Translations under genes and position numbers: made by a program
Notes under the pieces: generated by a model
Told to the model about the DNA's origin: nothing
The model's input: only the letters and a program-made list of their open reading frames with translations
Database searches by the model: none
Assembly: GCA_001464665.1 (NCBI GenBank)
Contig: LNDP01000025.1
Location: 124,001 to 188,000 of the forward strand
Direction: 5' to 3'
DNA length: 64,000 bases
Origin: Acidobacteria bacterium Ga0074141
GTDB taxonomy: Bacteria > Acidobacteriota > Blastocatellia > Pyrinomonadales > Pyrinomonadaceae
In this document: piece by piece, positions 41,890 to 50,965 of the stretch
How the letters are laid out: each line of letters opens with the position of its first letter
Position numbering within the stretch: the stretch's first letter is position 1

Positions 41890-42420
41890 ATGGCGGTTCT
41901 TCAATCTATTCGTGACCTTTTCGTCCCGTCCGCACCGCGGCGGGCAGTGGTTTTGCCTGCGCCGCTGACGACTTACGAGATAAAGCCGCTGACCACCGAG
42001 CAGCTTCGCGAGGTCGCAAAGCTCAATCTCCGGTGCTTTGCCCGCGGCGAAAATTACAGCCGCCATACATTCACTTACCTACTCGAGAATCCCGAAACGC
42101 TCAGCTATCGAGCCGTAACACCTGCGGGAGAGATGACGGGTTTTATCTTTGCGATGATGAACCCCGACGGTGCGGCACACATAACAACCATCGGCGTCGC
42201 CCCGGAGCATCGCCGCCGCGATCTCGCCTCTCGCCTCCTTGCCCATCTGGAAGCGGCACTTCAGGCAAAGGGCGTTTCGACCGTTGTGCTTGAGGTCCGC
42301 GTCAGCAATCTCGTCGCCCATGAATTCTACAAACGCCGCGGCTACGCTAGCGTCCAGTTACTTAAAAAGTATTACAACAATGGCGAGGACGGTTATCTGA
42401 TGACCAAATCGCTGATTTGA
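41890..42420 (+). CDS. GNAT-family N-acetyltransferase (RimI-like)
   Basis: A 176-residue acetyltransferase of the GNAT fold. TYEIKPLTTEQLREVAKLNLRCF begins the domain. Acetyl-CoA binding is at ITTIGVAPEHRRRDLASRLLAHLE, and LEVRVSNLVAHEFYKRRGYASVQLLKKYYNN is the last motif. This is close to RimI, which acetylates ribosomal protein S18, but RimI-like proteins vary. A GTG at 41878 would overlap the queA stop; the ATG at 41890 is taken. It sits between queA and thiE. Confidence 0.86.
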   Translation: MAVLQSIRDLFVPSAPRRAVVLPAPLTTYEIKPLTTEQLREVAKLNLRCFARGENYSRHTFTYLLENPETLSYRAVTPAGEMTGFIFAMMNPDGAAHITTIGVAPEHRRRDLASRLLAHLEAALQAKGVSTVVLEVRVSNLVAHEFYKRRGYASVQLLKKYYNNGEDGYLMTKSLI

Positions 42421-42426
42421 CCGCCG

Positions 42427-43083
42427 ATGAAGCGAAGCCTCAAATTGCCGCGTGTTTATCCAGTTACCGACCGAAAGCTTTCCGGCCTTTCGCATGCCGA
42501 ACAGGTACGGCGACTGGCCGACGCGGGCGCGGCTTTCATCCAGCTCCGCGAGAAATCGCTTTCTGCCCGAGAGTTTTACTTAGAAGCGTGCGAAGCCGTT
42601 GCCGCCGCTCGCGAGGTCGGTGTCACGCTCCTGATCAACGACCGCGTAGATATCGCGATGATGACCGAGGCCGACGGCGTCCATCTCGGCCAGACGGATC
42701 TTCCGCCCGCGGCCGCCCGACGGCTTCTCGGTGACGACGCCATCATCGGCTTCTCAACCCACAGCCTCGCCGAAGCGATCGCGGCCGCGGAAGAGCCGGT
42801 CGATTACATCGCCTTCGGCCCGATCTTCCCGACCGCCACGAAAACCGATACCGAGCCGGTCGTCGGTCTTTCTCAACTCACCGAGATAAGAAAAGCCCTG
42901 CCGAACATCCCGCTCGTCGCTATTGGCGGCATAAACGTGAGCAACATCGCGGACGTCATCCGTGCGGGAGCCGATTCGGCCGCCGTTATCAGTTCTGCGG
43001 TCGCCGTTGGGGAAAATATCGTCCGAAATTTCTCATCGCTAACCGCTGCGATCGATGCTTCCGGAACGTCGCATGTAAAATAA
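42427..43083 (+). CDS. thiE: Thiamine-phosphate synthase
   Basis: A 218-residue TIM-barrel enzyme coupling HMP-diphosphate to THZ-phosphate to form thiamine phosphate. FIQLREKSLSAREFYLEACEAV, VTLLINDRVDIAMMTEADGVHLGQTDLP and YIAFGPIFPTATKTD are the conserved blocks, and LVAIGGINVSNIADVIRAGADSAAVISS completes the fold. It follows the acetyltransferase by six bases. No TPP riboswitch is seen upstream because the gene lies inside the queA run. Confidence 0.94.
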   Translation: MKRSLKLPRVYPVTDRKLSGLSHAEQVRRLADAGAAFIQLREKSLSAREFYLEACEAVAAAREVGVTLLINDRVDIAMMTEADGVHLGQTDLPPAAARRLLGDDAIIGFSTHSLAEAIAAAEEPVDYIAFGPIFPTATKTDTEPVVGLSQLTEIRKALPNIPLVAIGGINVSNIADVIRAGADSAAVISSAVAVGENIVRNFSSLTAAIDASGTSHVK

Positions 43084-43106
43084 TGTACAACATCATTAAA
43101 TAATGC

Positions 43107-43136
43107 TTGCACCGTGGCCCGTAATCGGGTAATAAT
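43107..43136 (+). promoter_or_regulatory. Possible promoter upstream of the PilT-like gene
   Basis: TTGCAC at 43107 and AATAAT at 43131 are separated by 18 bases, giving a weak -35 and a good -10. They lie 96 bases before the PilT-like start. Confidence 0.35.
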
Positions 43137-43231
43137 GTTTATGGCGTTTCGCGGTCCCGATATTGACCCGCACTATCTTCCCGGCTTATCCCCCTTTTCT
43201 TCCCGGATCTCTTCAGGAGTAACCCCTTCAA

Positions 43232-44470
43232 ATGAGTTTGCTGGATATAGCACCCATTATCGAGCAGATGCTGCTCGTTTCCGAGAATGTAAGCGACCTT
43301 AATTTCTCATGCGGACAAAAGCCGCAGATCGAGATAAACGGCACGCTTTATTCCGCTACGCCGATGGGCCTCGGACGGCTCTCCGCCTTTCAGACCGAGC
43401 AGATCGCTCTTGCCCTTCTTCGCGACAACCCGGAAGCGGCCGCTAATCTTGCCCGATTTCGAACGGCTGACCTGAGCTACGCTCTCCCCGGCAAGTGCCG
43501 TTTTCGCGTCAATATTTTTCAGCAACGGAACTCGTATTCGATCGTGATGCGTGTCATCCCGCACGACATCCCGAGCTTTGAGCAGCTTAATCTGCCGCCG
43601 CAGCTTTCGGAGATCTGCGAACTTCGGAATGGCGTTGTCCTCTTGACCGGCCCGACAGGTTCGGGAAAGAGTTCGACCCTCGCCGCAATCATCGACCAGA
43701 TAAACGAGACGAAGAGCTATCACATCGTCACGATCGAAGACCCGATCGAATTTCTCCACAACCACAAGAAATCGACCATCAACCAACGTGAGGTTGGCCA
43801 CGACACGAAGGATTTCGCCTCGGCACTTCGGGCCGCACTTCGACAGGCCCCGAAGGTTATTCTTGTCGGCGAGATGCGCGACCTTGAAACGACCGAGATC
43901 GCCCTTGAGGCAGCAGAAACGGGCCACCTTGTGCTTTCGACGCTGCACACCATCGATGCCTCGAAGACCATCGATCGCATCATCGGCCTTTATCCTAAGA
44001 ACGAAGAGCGCGTCATCCGCACACGCCTGGCACAGACCTTCCGCTACATTGTTTCACAGCGGTTGATCCCGCGAGCCGACGGCAAGGGCCGAATTGCCGC
44101 GGTCGAGGTAATGCGATCAAACCCGCGAACGCGTGAATATATTGAGAAAGGCGAGAGCGAAGGCAAAACACTTCTCGATGCTATCCGCGATGGCGAGATA
44201 GACGGAATGCAGGACTTCGATTCGGTCATTCGCAAGATGATCGAGGACAAGATCATCACGCTTGAGGACGGCATCTCATATGCCACCAACCAAAACAACC
44301 TGCTTCTCCAGCTCAAGGGGCTTTCCTCGACCGAGGACTACCTCTCGCAATCAAGCAACAACGGCGGTCTCAACGGCTCGGCGAGTGCCAAGATGCCGGC
44401 AGTTGACCCGATCGCTCCGCCGCCGACGGCAGCTCCCCCAGCCGCCTCGGTCCTCGATATGCTCGAATAA
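43232..44470 (+). CDS. PilT-family type IV pilus retraction ATPase
   Basis: A 412-residue secretion ATPase. Walker A is GPTGSGKSSTLA, the Asp box is IVTIEDPIEFLHNH, Walker B is VILVGEMRDLETTEIAL, and the His box is GHLVLSTLHTIDASKTIDRI. The C-terminal AIRNLIRE motif of PilT is replaced here by NPRTREYIEKGESEGK, so the protein may be PilU-like or a lineage variant. The C terminus is a long Pro/Ala-rich tail. It retracts type IV pili for twitching or DNA uptake. Confidence 0.9.
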   Translation: MSLLDIAPIIEQMLLVSENVSDLNFSCGQKPQIEINGTLYSATPMGLGRLSAFQTEQIALALLRDNPEAAANLARFRTADLSYALPGKCRFRVNIFQQRNSYSIVMRVIPHDIPSFEQLNLPPQLSEICELRNGVVLLTGPTGSGKSSTLAAIIDQINETKSYHIVTIEDPIEFLHNHKKSTINQREVGHDTKDFASALRAALRQAPKVILVGEMRDLETTEIALEAAETGHLVLSTLHTIDASKTIDRIIGLYPKNEERVIRTRLAQTFRYIVSQRLIPRADGKGRIAAVEVMRSNPRTREYIEKGESEGKTLLDAIRDGEIDGMQDFDSVIRKMIEDKIITLEDGISYATNQNNLLLQLKGLSSTEDYLSQSSNNGGLNGSASAKMPAVDPIAPPPTAAPPAASVLDMLE

Positions 44471-44518
44471 GCCGCCCGATAGCCGACATGAAAGCACTTT
44501 GCTTCACTCACTAAAGTT

Positions 44519-45247
44519 ATGATCATCCGCTGCGACAATTGCTCAGTTTCACTTCAGGTGGACGAAACGAAGATCCCGACCACGATCTTCACCGTCCGCT
44601 GCCCGCGGTGCTCGAATATGCTCCGGGCTAATAAGGATTCGGCCGCGGCCGCTTCGCCGGCAAACCAACTAGAGGCGAGCAAGCCGGCTCCGCCCGCCGC
44701 CAACAGCCCTGCAGAGTTCGAGGAGAAAGAATCCGAGCAGGAGATAAATCAGGCCCTGCGGTCGCTACTTGCCGCACTTAAGCACGGCGGCACGGCGCTC
44801 GATAAGGACGACGAGGTCGGCAAAAAGGCCCGCCGAGTTCTTCTCTGCCTCGGTGAAAAACGTGATGAAGTTGCTTCGGTCCTGACCGGAGCTGGATATA
44901 AAGTATATATCGCCGAGACGCCGGCCCAGGCCAATGAAAGGCTCCGCGAGGGTAAGACGGGTGTGATCATCTTCTCGCCGGATTTTGCCGCCGAACTCGG
45001 TGGTGCCGCGATCATTCAGCAAAAGGCGAACGCCATGTACTCGTCCGAACGCCGCAAGCTGTACCTCATCTCGCTCGAGGACGCCGGCACGACAATGAAC
45101 GCCCACGAAGCCTTCCTGCGCAACTTGAATCTCATCATAAACACGCGCGACATCAAGCAATTGCCGCTTATCCTCAATCGGGCGTTGGTCGACTACAACG
45201 ACCTCTATCACTACTTCAGCGAAGCTCTCGGCAATCAGCCGATCTAA
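44519..45247 (+). CDS. Zinc-ribbon (MJ0042-like) protein with receiver-like domain
   Basis: A 242-residue protein. Residues 1-37 are an MJ0042-type zinc ribbon with two CxxC pairs (IRCDNCSVSLQV and VRCPRCSNML). A Pro/Ala linker follows. From about 105, RRVLLCLGEKRDEVASVLTGAGYKVYIAETPAQANERLREGKTGVIIFSPDF resembles a response-regulator receiver fold, but the phosphorylation Asp position is not obvious, so it may be a pseudo-receiver. It begins 48 bases after the PilT-family gene, suggesting a role with it. Confidence 0.7.
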   Translation: MIIRCDNCSVSLQVDETKIPTTIFTVRCPRCSNMLRANKDSAAAASPANQLEASKPAPPAANSPAEFEEKESEQEINQALRSLLAALKHGGTALDKDDEVGKKARRVLLCLGEKRDEVASVLTGAGYKVYIAETPAQANERLREGKTGVIIFSPDFAAELGGAAIIQQKANAMYSSERRKLYLISLEDAGTTMNAHEAFLRNLNLIINTRDIKQLPLILNRALVDYNDLYHYFSEALGNQPI

Positions 45248-45287
45248 CAATTCTGTGGCCGCCAGCCTCCCAGCGGCCCGCACAAGT

Positions 45288-45369
45288 TTGTAGGGGCAGG
45301 GCTTGTCCCGGTCCGTCCTCCTTTCCCAGGTGACGTTCCCCAAGGTCAGCCGAAATGCTGCCCCTACAA
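45288..45369. repeat. Inverted repeat element between convergent genes
   Basis: Perfect 12-bp arms (TTGTAGGGGCAG at 45288-45299, CTGCCCCTACAA at 45358-45369) enclose about 58 GC-rich bases. It lies between the zinc-ribbon gene and holA and may serve as a transcription barrier. Elements with TGTAGGGGCAG ends are seen in many bacterial genomes; no transposase is inside. Confidence 0.6.
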
Positions 45370-45382
45370 CCCTTCTTTAGTA

Positions 45383-46429
45383 TTACAATTCGGCAAGCTC
45401 GCAGACCAGCATTTCGATCTGCATTTGTGAGCCGGCCTTTCCACCGCCGCCGACCGACGTCTTAATGGCAAGGTCCGCGGCGGCCATTTTGTTTATGGCG
45501 GTGGCGAGCCGGGAACGATCCGTCCGCCGAGCGGCGGCAAAAACCTCGTCAGCACCGTTGCCGAAGATCTTGGCCCGCCTTGCAACGGTTCCACGGTCAA
45601 CGCCGCGGTCCATCAACTCTTTGGCAACAAGCAGACTCCGGTAACGCGAGGCTAACAGGCCAAGCAGCATCAGCGGTTCGGCTTCATCGTCGAGGAGTTT
45701 TCTGAGGATCTTGATCGCCTTGTCTTTGCGGCCGGCGATCAGGTTATCGGTCAGGTCGAAATTCGAAAGTTCACGCGAATGCGGCACGACCGCTTCGACC
45801 ATCTCAACAGTTACGCGGCCCTCGGGCATCGCGGCCGCCGTGAGTTTCTTCACCTCGTTTGAAAGCCGACGCAGTTCCGAACCCGCAGTCGCGATCAGGA
45901 ACCGAATGGCAGCATCGTCCGCTTCGGCACCGAGCTCGCGAAACTGTCGCCGGACCCATTCCTCAAGCTCGCGGCCGGCAAGCTGAGCAAACTCGACCGT
46001 CGCAGCATACTGCTTGAGCAGCTTCGTCGCTTTGCGGTTGCCGTTAAGCTCATCGGCGATCAGGATCAGAAGCGTGCTCGGCGACGGATCTGCAAGGTAT
46101 TTCTCGAGCCGCGGCAGGGCGTCTTCTTTCAGCGTGTCACGGTTATTGGTCGCCGCAACCCGAACGTCCGAAACGCGTATCACGCGCCGGGCCGCCATCA
46201 TCGGAAGTTGCTCGGCAGCGGCGAGAGCCCGAACGATGTCGTCAGGGTCAGTGAGGCTGAAGCGGTCGTCATTGAATTCGCGAAGCTCGCCCTCGCCAAA
46301 TGCCCGGTCGGCGATCGTCTTCGCGGCAATATCGCGTAGATATGCCTCATTGCCGAAAAGCAAATAGACCGGAGCGAAGCTGCCGGTCTTGATGTGGTTG
46401 CGAAGTTGTTCCTTTGAGAGCTCTGGCAT
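45383..46429 (-). CDS. holA: DNA polymerase III delta subunit
   Basis: A 348-residue clamp-loader subunit. FAPVYLLFGNEAYLRDIAAKTIADRAF begins domain I. PMMAARRVIRVSDV and TLLILIADELNGNRKATKLLKQ lie in the AAA+-like region without a Walker A, as expected for delta. The C-terminal collar domain has FDLTDNLIAGRKDKAIKILRKLL and LLVAKELMDRG. It opens the beta clamp together with delta' (holB, 9.7-10.7 kb). The gene starts just downstream of the lptE stop on the same strand. Confidence 0.9.
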   Translation of the reverse strand: MPELSKEQLRNHIKTGSFAPVYLLFGNEAYLRDIAAKTIADRAFGEGELREFNDDRFSLTDPDDIVRALAAAEQLPMMAARRVIRVSDVRVAATNNRDTLKEDALPRLEKYLADPSPSTLLILIADELNGNRKATKLLKQYAATVEFAQLAGRELEEWVRRQFRELGAEADDAAIRFLIATAGSELRRLSNEVKKLTAAAMPEGRVTVEMVEAVVPHSRELSNFDLTDNLIAGRKDKAIKILRKLLDDEAEPLMLLGLLASRYRSLLVAKELMDRGVDRGTVARRAKIFGNGADEVFAAARRTDRSRLATAINKMAAADLAIKTSVGGGGKAGSQMQIEMLVCELAEL

Positions 46430-46441
46430 CTGATTTGTCGG

Positions 46442-46993
46442 CTACTTCTTCTCTTCGCGAACTCCGATGCCGTTGACGAAAGCCGAAACGGCCGACTCGG
46501 CAAAGGCTCGGGCGATGCGTTCAACCGCCGGGTCTTCTTCGTTGAAAAACGACCGCGGGTCTTCCGAAAACTCAAAAGAATCACGAAACACGAAGTTCTG
46601 GTTGTCGTAGATGATCTTCTCTTCCTTCAGGTCGCGAATGGTGACCGCCGAAACGATCGTCACCTCATAAACTCGGGCACGGCCCGCGCGGTCGAGAAGA
46701 ACGCCGGTGAACGTGAAATCGCGGATCGTGCCTTCGATAACGGCATCCGCCCCCTGCAGCGTGCCCTGCACCTTTAGCCCATTGCCGCGGCGGATTATCT
46801 CGCGGCTGACCGCTTCAGTAAACCTCGATTCGACACGATAGCGGAGCCCCTTCGCCTCGGCCTGAAATGCCGGAACGGCCACGGTCTTTATGTGCTTGGG
46901 CAATCCGGAGTTCGTCACCGGCTTATAGCAATCGGTGAAACCTGCGGCCGTGAAGGCGAGCGAGACAATTGCTGCGAGGCGTAAAAACTTCAT
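46442..46993 (-). CDS. lptE: LptE-like outer-membrane assembly lipoprotein
   Basis: A 183-residue protein. HIKTVAVPAFQAEAKGLRYRVESRFTEAVSREIIRRGNGLKV is the LptE core, followed by DAVIEGTIRDFTFTGVLLDRAGRARVYEVTIVSAVTIRDL. LptE plugs LptD in the outer membrane during LPS insertion. The N terminus is hydrophobic (MKFLRLAAIVSLAFTAAG) with a cysteine at residue 22 (FTDC), but the residue before it is Asp rather than Gly/Ala, so the lipobox is non-canonical. Its stop is 12 bases before holA. Confidence 0.75.
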   Translation of the reverse strand: MKFLRLAAIVSLAFTAAGFTDCYKPVTNSGLPKHIKTVAVPAFQAEAKGLRYRVESRFTEAVSREIIRRGNGLKVQGTLQGADAVIEGTIRDFTFTGVLLDRAGRARVYEVTIVSAVTIRDLKEEKIIYDNQNFVFRDSFEFSEDPRSFFNEEDPAVERIARAFAESAVSAFVNGIGVREEKK

Positions 46994-47832
46994 CGTTGCT
47001 CCAATATTGCTGCCGCGAGCCGGACCGCTTGAACGGTTTCGCGGACGTCATGTGCCCTAATGATCTGAGCACCGTTCATCACCGCGACCGCAGCGGCGGC
47101 AAGGCTTGCCGGAAGCCGCGCTTCGGGCGGGATATCGCCGAGCGTCTTTGCGATGAAAGACTTTCGCGAAGCGCCGACAAGCAGCGGAAAACCCGGAAGC
47201 GAGGACGACAGTTTATCAAGTTTGGCGAGCAATTCTAAGTTCTGCCGCGGCGTCTTGCCAAAGCCAATGCCGATATCGAGCACGATCTGTTCGTCAGTGA
47301 CGCCACGTTCATTCGCCGCCGCTATCGAACCGCGAAGGCCTGCAGCGACCTCTTCAATAATGTCCGCAACCGGCGGCTCGCTGTGCATCGTCTCAAACTC
47401 GCCGCGTGAGTGCATCAGCACCAGTCCCGCTCCGCTCGCAGCGGCGACGTCAGCGACCTCGGCGTCCCATCGCAGCCCGGCGATGTCGTTGATGATCTCG
47501 GCTCCCGCTTCTGTCGCGGCCCGGGCGACCGCCGCCTTGCTTGTATCGATCGAGACAGGCACGTCAAAACGCTTCGCAATCGCCGCGATCACCGGAACGA
47601 CACGCTCGCATTCTTCCTCCGCTGAAACCCTTCGGCTGCCCGGCCGTGTCGATTCGCCGCCGATGTCGATGATGTCGGCACCTTCAGCGATGATCTCGTC
47701 AACCCGCCGGAGTGCGTCATCAAGCGATGCGAACCTGCCGCCGTCGGAAAAACTATCGGGCGTCACATTCAGTATCGCCATCACCAACGGCCGCTCCAGC
47801 GAGAGCGTTCTGCGTGCAGTTTTCCAGTGCAT
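46990..47832 (-). CDS. folP: Dihydropteroate synthase
   Basis: A 280-residue TIM-barrel enzyme joining p-aminobenzoate to dihydropterin pyrophosphate in folate synthesis; it is the sulfonamide target. MAILNVTPDSFSDGGRF is the signature. IDIGGESTRPGS, INDIAGLRWD, and LLVGASRKSFIAKTLG are further blocks. A TTG at 47850 is an alternative start; the ATG gives MHWKTARRTL. Its stop overlaps lptE by four bases (ATGA). A terminator separates it from ftsH. Confidence 0.95.
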   Translation of the reverse strand: MHWKTARRTLSLERPLVMAILNVTPDSFSDGGRFASLDDALRRVDEIIAEGADIIDIGGESTRPGSRRVSAEEECERVVPVIAAIAKRFDVPVSIDTSKAAVARAATEAGAEIINDIAGLRWDAEVADVAAASGAGLVLMHSRGEFETMHSEPPVADIIEEVAAGLRGSIAAANERGVTDEQIVLDIGIGFGKTPRQNLELLAKLDKLSSSLPGFPLLVGASRKSFIAKTLGDIPPEARLPASLAAAAVAVMNGAQIIRAHDVRETVQAVRLAAAILEQR

Positions 47833-47859
47833 TTCGATTGGGACTAGCAAAAAGACACG

Positions 47860-47895
47860 AAAAAGGGGAAAAGCACTATCACTTTCCCCCTTTTT
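47860..47895 (-). terminator. Intrinsic terminator of ftsH
   Basis: On the minus strand AAAAAGGGGGAAA pairs with TTTCCCCTTTTT, with one extra G bulge and a loop of about ten bases, followed by a T-rich run. It lies 23 bases after the ftsH stop and before folP. Confidence 0.75.
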
Positions 47896-47918
47896 CTACT
47901 TTTTCACTTTTTCGCGTC

Positions 47919-49841
47919 TCATGCTGTTGCCGGCGTTATCGGCGGCAGGATCGGCTTTTTGAATCGCTCGGCCTTTTCCTCGACCTCGGGCGAACCGTTG
48001 TCGTCATTGGTTGACGGTGCCGGTTCTGTTCCTTCGAGCGGTAGCCCGGCGACGACGCGTCTTATCTGAACGCTGTCGAGCGTTTCGAGCTCAAGCAGTG
48101 CCTCGGAGAGCCGCACCATCGCGTCGGCGTTATCGACAATTATCGTGCGAGCATAATCGTACTGCTGAGTGACGAGTTTCTTGACCTCTTGGTCGATCTT
48201 GATCGCCGTGTCCTCAGAGTAATCGCGGTGCTGATTGATCTCACGACCGAGGAAGATCTGCTCTTCCTTTTTGCCGAAGGTCAGCGGCCCAAGATCGGAC
48301 ATTCCATATTCGCAAACCATTGCCCTGGCAAGCTCGGTCGCCCGCTCGATATCGTTAGAGGCCCCGGTCGTTACCTGGTCCGCTCCGAAGTAGATCTCTT
48401 CGGCAAGCCGTCCGCCCATCAGGATCGCGATCTGGCTCATCATGTATTCGCGGGTGTAGCTGTGGCGGTCAGCTTCCGGAAGCTGTTGTGTCACGCCAAG
48501 CGCCATTCCACGCGGAATGATCGTAACCTTATGAACCGGATCGGCCGAAGGCACCTTGAGGCCGACGAGCGTATGCCCGGCTTCATGAAAAGCCGTCAGC
48601 CGCTTCTCGGCATCCGAGAGCACCATACTCTTGCGTTCGGCACCCATGATCACCTTGTCCTTGGCGATCTCGAAGTCGCTCATCCCGACGACCTTTTTGT
48701 TGAACCGGGCGGCGTTGAGCGCCGCTTCGTTAACGATATTGGCAAGGTCGGCACCGGTAAACCCGGGCGTTCCGCGGGCAATTACGTTGATGTCCACGCC
48801 CTCATCAAGCGGGATCTTCCGCGTGTGCACCTTGAGGATGCCCTCGCGGCCGCGAACGTCCGGCCGGCCTACAACAACGCGGCGGTCAAAACGGCCGGGC
48901 CTTAAAAGAGCAGGGTCGAGCACATCAGGCCGGTTGGTCGAGGCAACGAGAATTACGCCATCGTTCGATTCGAAGCCGTCCATTTCGACCAGAAGCTGAT
49001 TGAGCGTCTGTTCGCGTTCATCGTGGCCGCCGCCGAGACCTGCTCCGCGATGGCGTCCAACGGCGTCGATCTCATCGATAAAGATGATGCACGGTGCATT
49101 CTTCTTACCCTGTTCAAAGAGGTCGCGGACACGGCTTGCGCCGACACCGACGAACATCTCAACGAAATCCGAACCCGAGATCGAGAAGAAAGGCACATTC
49201 GCCTCGCCGGCTATCGCCTTAGCGAGCAAGGTCTTACCGGTTCCGGGAGGGCCCACCATCAGGACGCCCTTCGGGATCTTGCCGCCGAGCTTCTGAAACT
49301 TTTGCGGGTCCTTAAGAAATTCGATGATCTCCTGGAGCTCTTCCTTCGCCTCTTCAACACCGGCAACGTCCTTAAAGGTAACGCGCTTTTGCTGATTGTT
49401 GAGGAGCTTTGCCTTTGATTTACCAAAGCTCAGGGCCTTATTACCGCCCGCCTGCATTTGTCGCAGGGTGAAGGCGAGAAAGCCGACGAGAAGAAGGAAC
49501 GGAAGCAGATTGATCAAAAGCAGCCAGCCGATGCCGCTCGAGGATTGCTCGAGATTGACCTTCGTGTCCGTACCGGCGACCGCCGCATAGATCTGGTCGC
49601 GGGTCGCGTCGCTCGCATCGAGCTTCGCGCTCAGCTTTTCGTCCGCCATATTGACGAGCTCAAGCGTATCGGACTTCATCGTCACCTCTTTGATGTCCTT
49701 GTTCCTGATCTGCGTCAGGGCAGCATCAAACGAGAGTTCCTGTGCCGGTTTTGACTGCTTGCCCTGGAGATACCAGACAAACAGCAAGGCACTGGAAATG
49801 ATCATCAACCACAGAAAAACTTGTCTTGCCTTTGAGTTCAA
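47919..49841 (-). CDS. ftsH: FtsH ATP-dependent membrane metalloprotease
   Basis: A 640-residue AAA+ zinc protease that degrades membrane and some soluble proteins. Two membrane helices (about 8-26 and 103-127) frame the periplasmic domain. Walker A is GPPGTGKT (197-204), Walker B is [12 protein letters not shown], the SRH is near LLRPGRFDR, and the zinc site is HEAGH (419-423). The TTG at 49841 is chosen since AGGAGG lies seven bases before it; the ATG at 49880 would add 13 residues. The C-terminal tail is Pro-rich. Confidence 0.96.
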   Translation of the reverse strand: MNSKARQVFLWLMIISSALLFVWYLQGKQSKPAQELSFDAALTQIRNKDIKEVTMKSDTLELVNMADEKLSAKLDASDATRDQIYAAVAGTDTKVNLEQSSSGIGWLLLINLLPFLLLVGFLAFTLRQMQAGGNKALSFGKSKAKLLNNQQKRVTFKDVAGVEEAKEELQEIIEFLKDPQKFQKLGGKIPKGVLMVGPPGTGKTLLAKAIAGEANVPFFSISGSDFVEMFVGVGASRVRDLFEQGKKNAPCIIFIDEIDAVGRHRGAGLGGGHDEREQTLNQLLVEMDGFESNDGVILVASTNRPDVLDPALLRPGRFDRRVVVGRPDVRGREGILKVHTRKIPLDEGVDINVIARGTPGFTGADLANIVNEAALNAARFNKKVVGMSDFEIAKDKVIMGAERKSMVLSDAEKRLTAFHEAGHTLVGLKVPSADPVHKVTIIPRGMALGVTQQLPEADRHSYTREYMMSQIAILMGGRLAEEIYFGADQVTTGASNDIERATELARAMVCEYGMSDLGPLTFGKKEEQIFLGREINQHRDYSEDTAIKIDQEVKKLVTQQYDYARTIIVDNADAMVRLSEALLELETLDSVQIRRVVAGLPLEGTEPAPSTNDDNGSPEVEEKAERFKKPILPPITPATA

Positions 49842-49989
49842 TTTACAGCCTCCTGATCCCGCCCATTGAGCCCGGATCATCTTTAATATGGCTTAGATGT
49901 AACAGCCTGTCGCCCCGTTGTCATCGAAGCGACAGGCCAACATTACAAGCCAATCTTTGATTGTAGGCGCGCACTGCCCTTTTTTCAAC

Positions 49990-50961
49990 CTATTTCGGCT
50001 CATAGAAGAGCTTGCCGGAGCCCTTGCGGACGACCGTCCCCGAGGGAAGTTCCGCGGTTTTTCCACTCTTTTCGCTCCGCACAAGCCGCTCAACGCCCTC
50101 GATATGCCGGTGCGTTACTCCTCTCAAGCTTCCGCGGTTCGCCTTTATCCATTGCCTGAGCGTGTTCCGCAATCCTGGGTCGTCAATTTTGCGAAGCAGG
50201 GCGAGCTTGAGCTCCGAAACATCGTTTTCGCCCGCCGCGGCGTTCGCGGATTCGCTTTCTGCGGTCGGCATTAGCGCCGCCGTACGGGCGAGTTGCTCGA
50301 TGATCTTTGGGTTAAAGGTCTTTAAAAGCGGGAGCAGTTCAGTCCTGATCCGCACACGCGTAAAGCGTGGGTCGCGGTTCATCGCATCGGTCCTGAATTT
50401 AATTCCGCGGGCGAGGCAAAACTCCTCGGTCTCTTCGCGTTTCGCCCAACGGAGCAAAGGCCGGACAAGCCTCGCCTCGGTTCCCTCTAGTTGGCGAACA
50501 GGCCGCATCGCCGCGAGGCCCTCGGGCCCGCTCCCGCGGATCAGGTTCAGCAGAAATGTCTCTGCCTGATCATTCAGCGTGTGCGCTGTCAGCACGGCAA
50601 ACGCCTTCTGCCGCTCGGCCGTTTTGGCAAAAAATGTGTAGCGGGCAAGGCGTGCGTTCTGTTCGAGATTCCCTTTCTTCGCGACTCGCCCGCGGCCGAG
50701 CGCAAATTCGTATCCCAACGAGCCGGCAAGTTCGCGGACGAACTCTGCGTCCGCAAGGCTCTCTTCGCCTCGCAAACCATGATCAAAATGGGCGACCACA
50801 AGCTCGTTCGTGATCTTCCGCCGTCGGGCGAGCTCGCTGAGCACAAGCAGGAGCGAGACCGAATCCGCCCCTCCCGAGACCGCGACGACAGCCCGCTCGC
50901 CCTTGAAGGGCAGCTCGAGCTTTCGCCATTCGGTCACGAACTCTCTCGGGAATCGGTCCAT
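49990..50961 (-). CDS. tilS: tRNA(Ile)-lysidine synthetase
   Basis: A 323-residue N-type ATP pyrophosphatase that converts C34 of tRNA-Ile(CAU) to lysidine. The PP-loop SGGADS is at residues 29-34. VVAHFDHGLRGEESLADAEFV and VLTAHTLNDQAETFLLNLIRGSG (with NDQAET) are characteristic. The end is a short C-terminal domain (GTVVRKGSGKLFYEP). It lies four bases upstream of the thioesterase gene's stop on the minus strand, so they are probably co-transcribed. Confidence 0.94.
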   Translation of the reverse strand: MDRFPREFVTEWRKLELPFKGERAVVAVSGGADSVSLLLVLSELARRRKITNELVVAHFDHGLRGEESLADAEFVRELAGSLGYEFALGRGRVAKKGNLEQNARLARYTFFAKTAERQKAFAVLTAHTLNDQAETFLLNLIRGSGPEGLAAMRPVRQLEGTEARLVRPLLRWAKREETEEFCLARGIKFRTDAMNRDPRFTRVRIRTELLPLLKTFNPKIIEQLARTAALMPTAESESANAAAGENDVSELKLALLRKIDDPGLRNTLRQWIKANRGSLRGVTHRHIEGVERLVRSEKSGKTAELPSGTVVRKGSGKLFYEPK

Positions 50962-50965
50962 TCGG

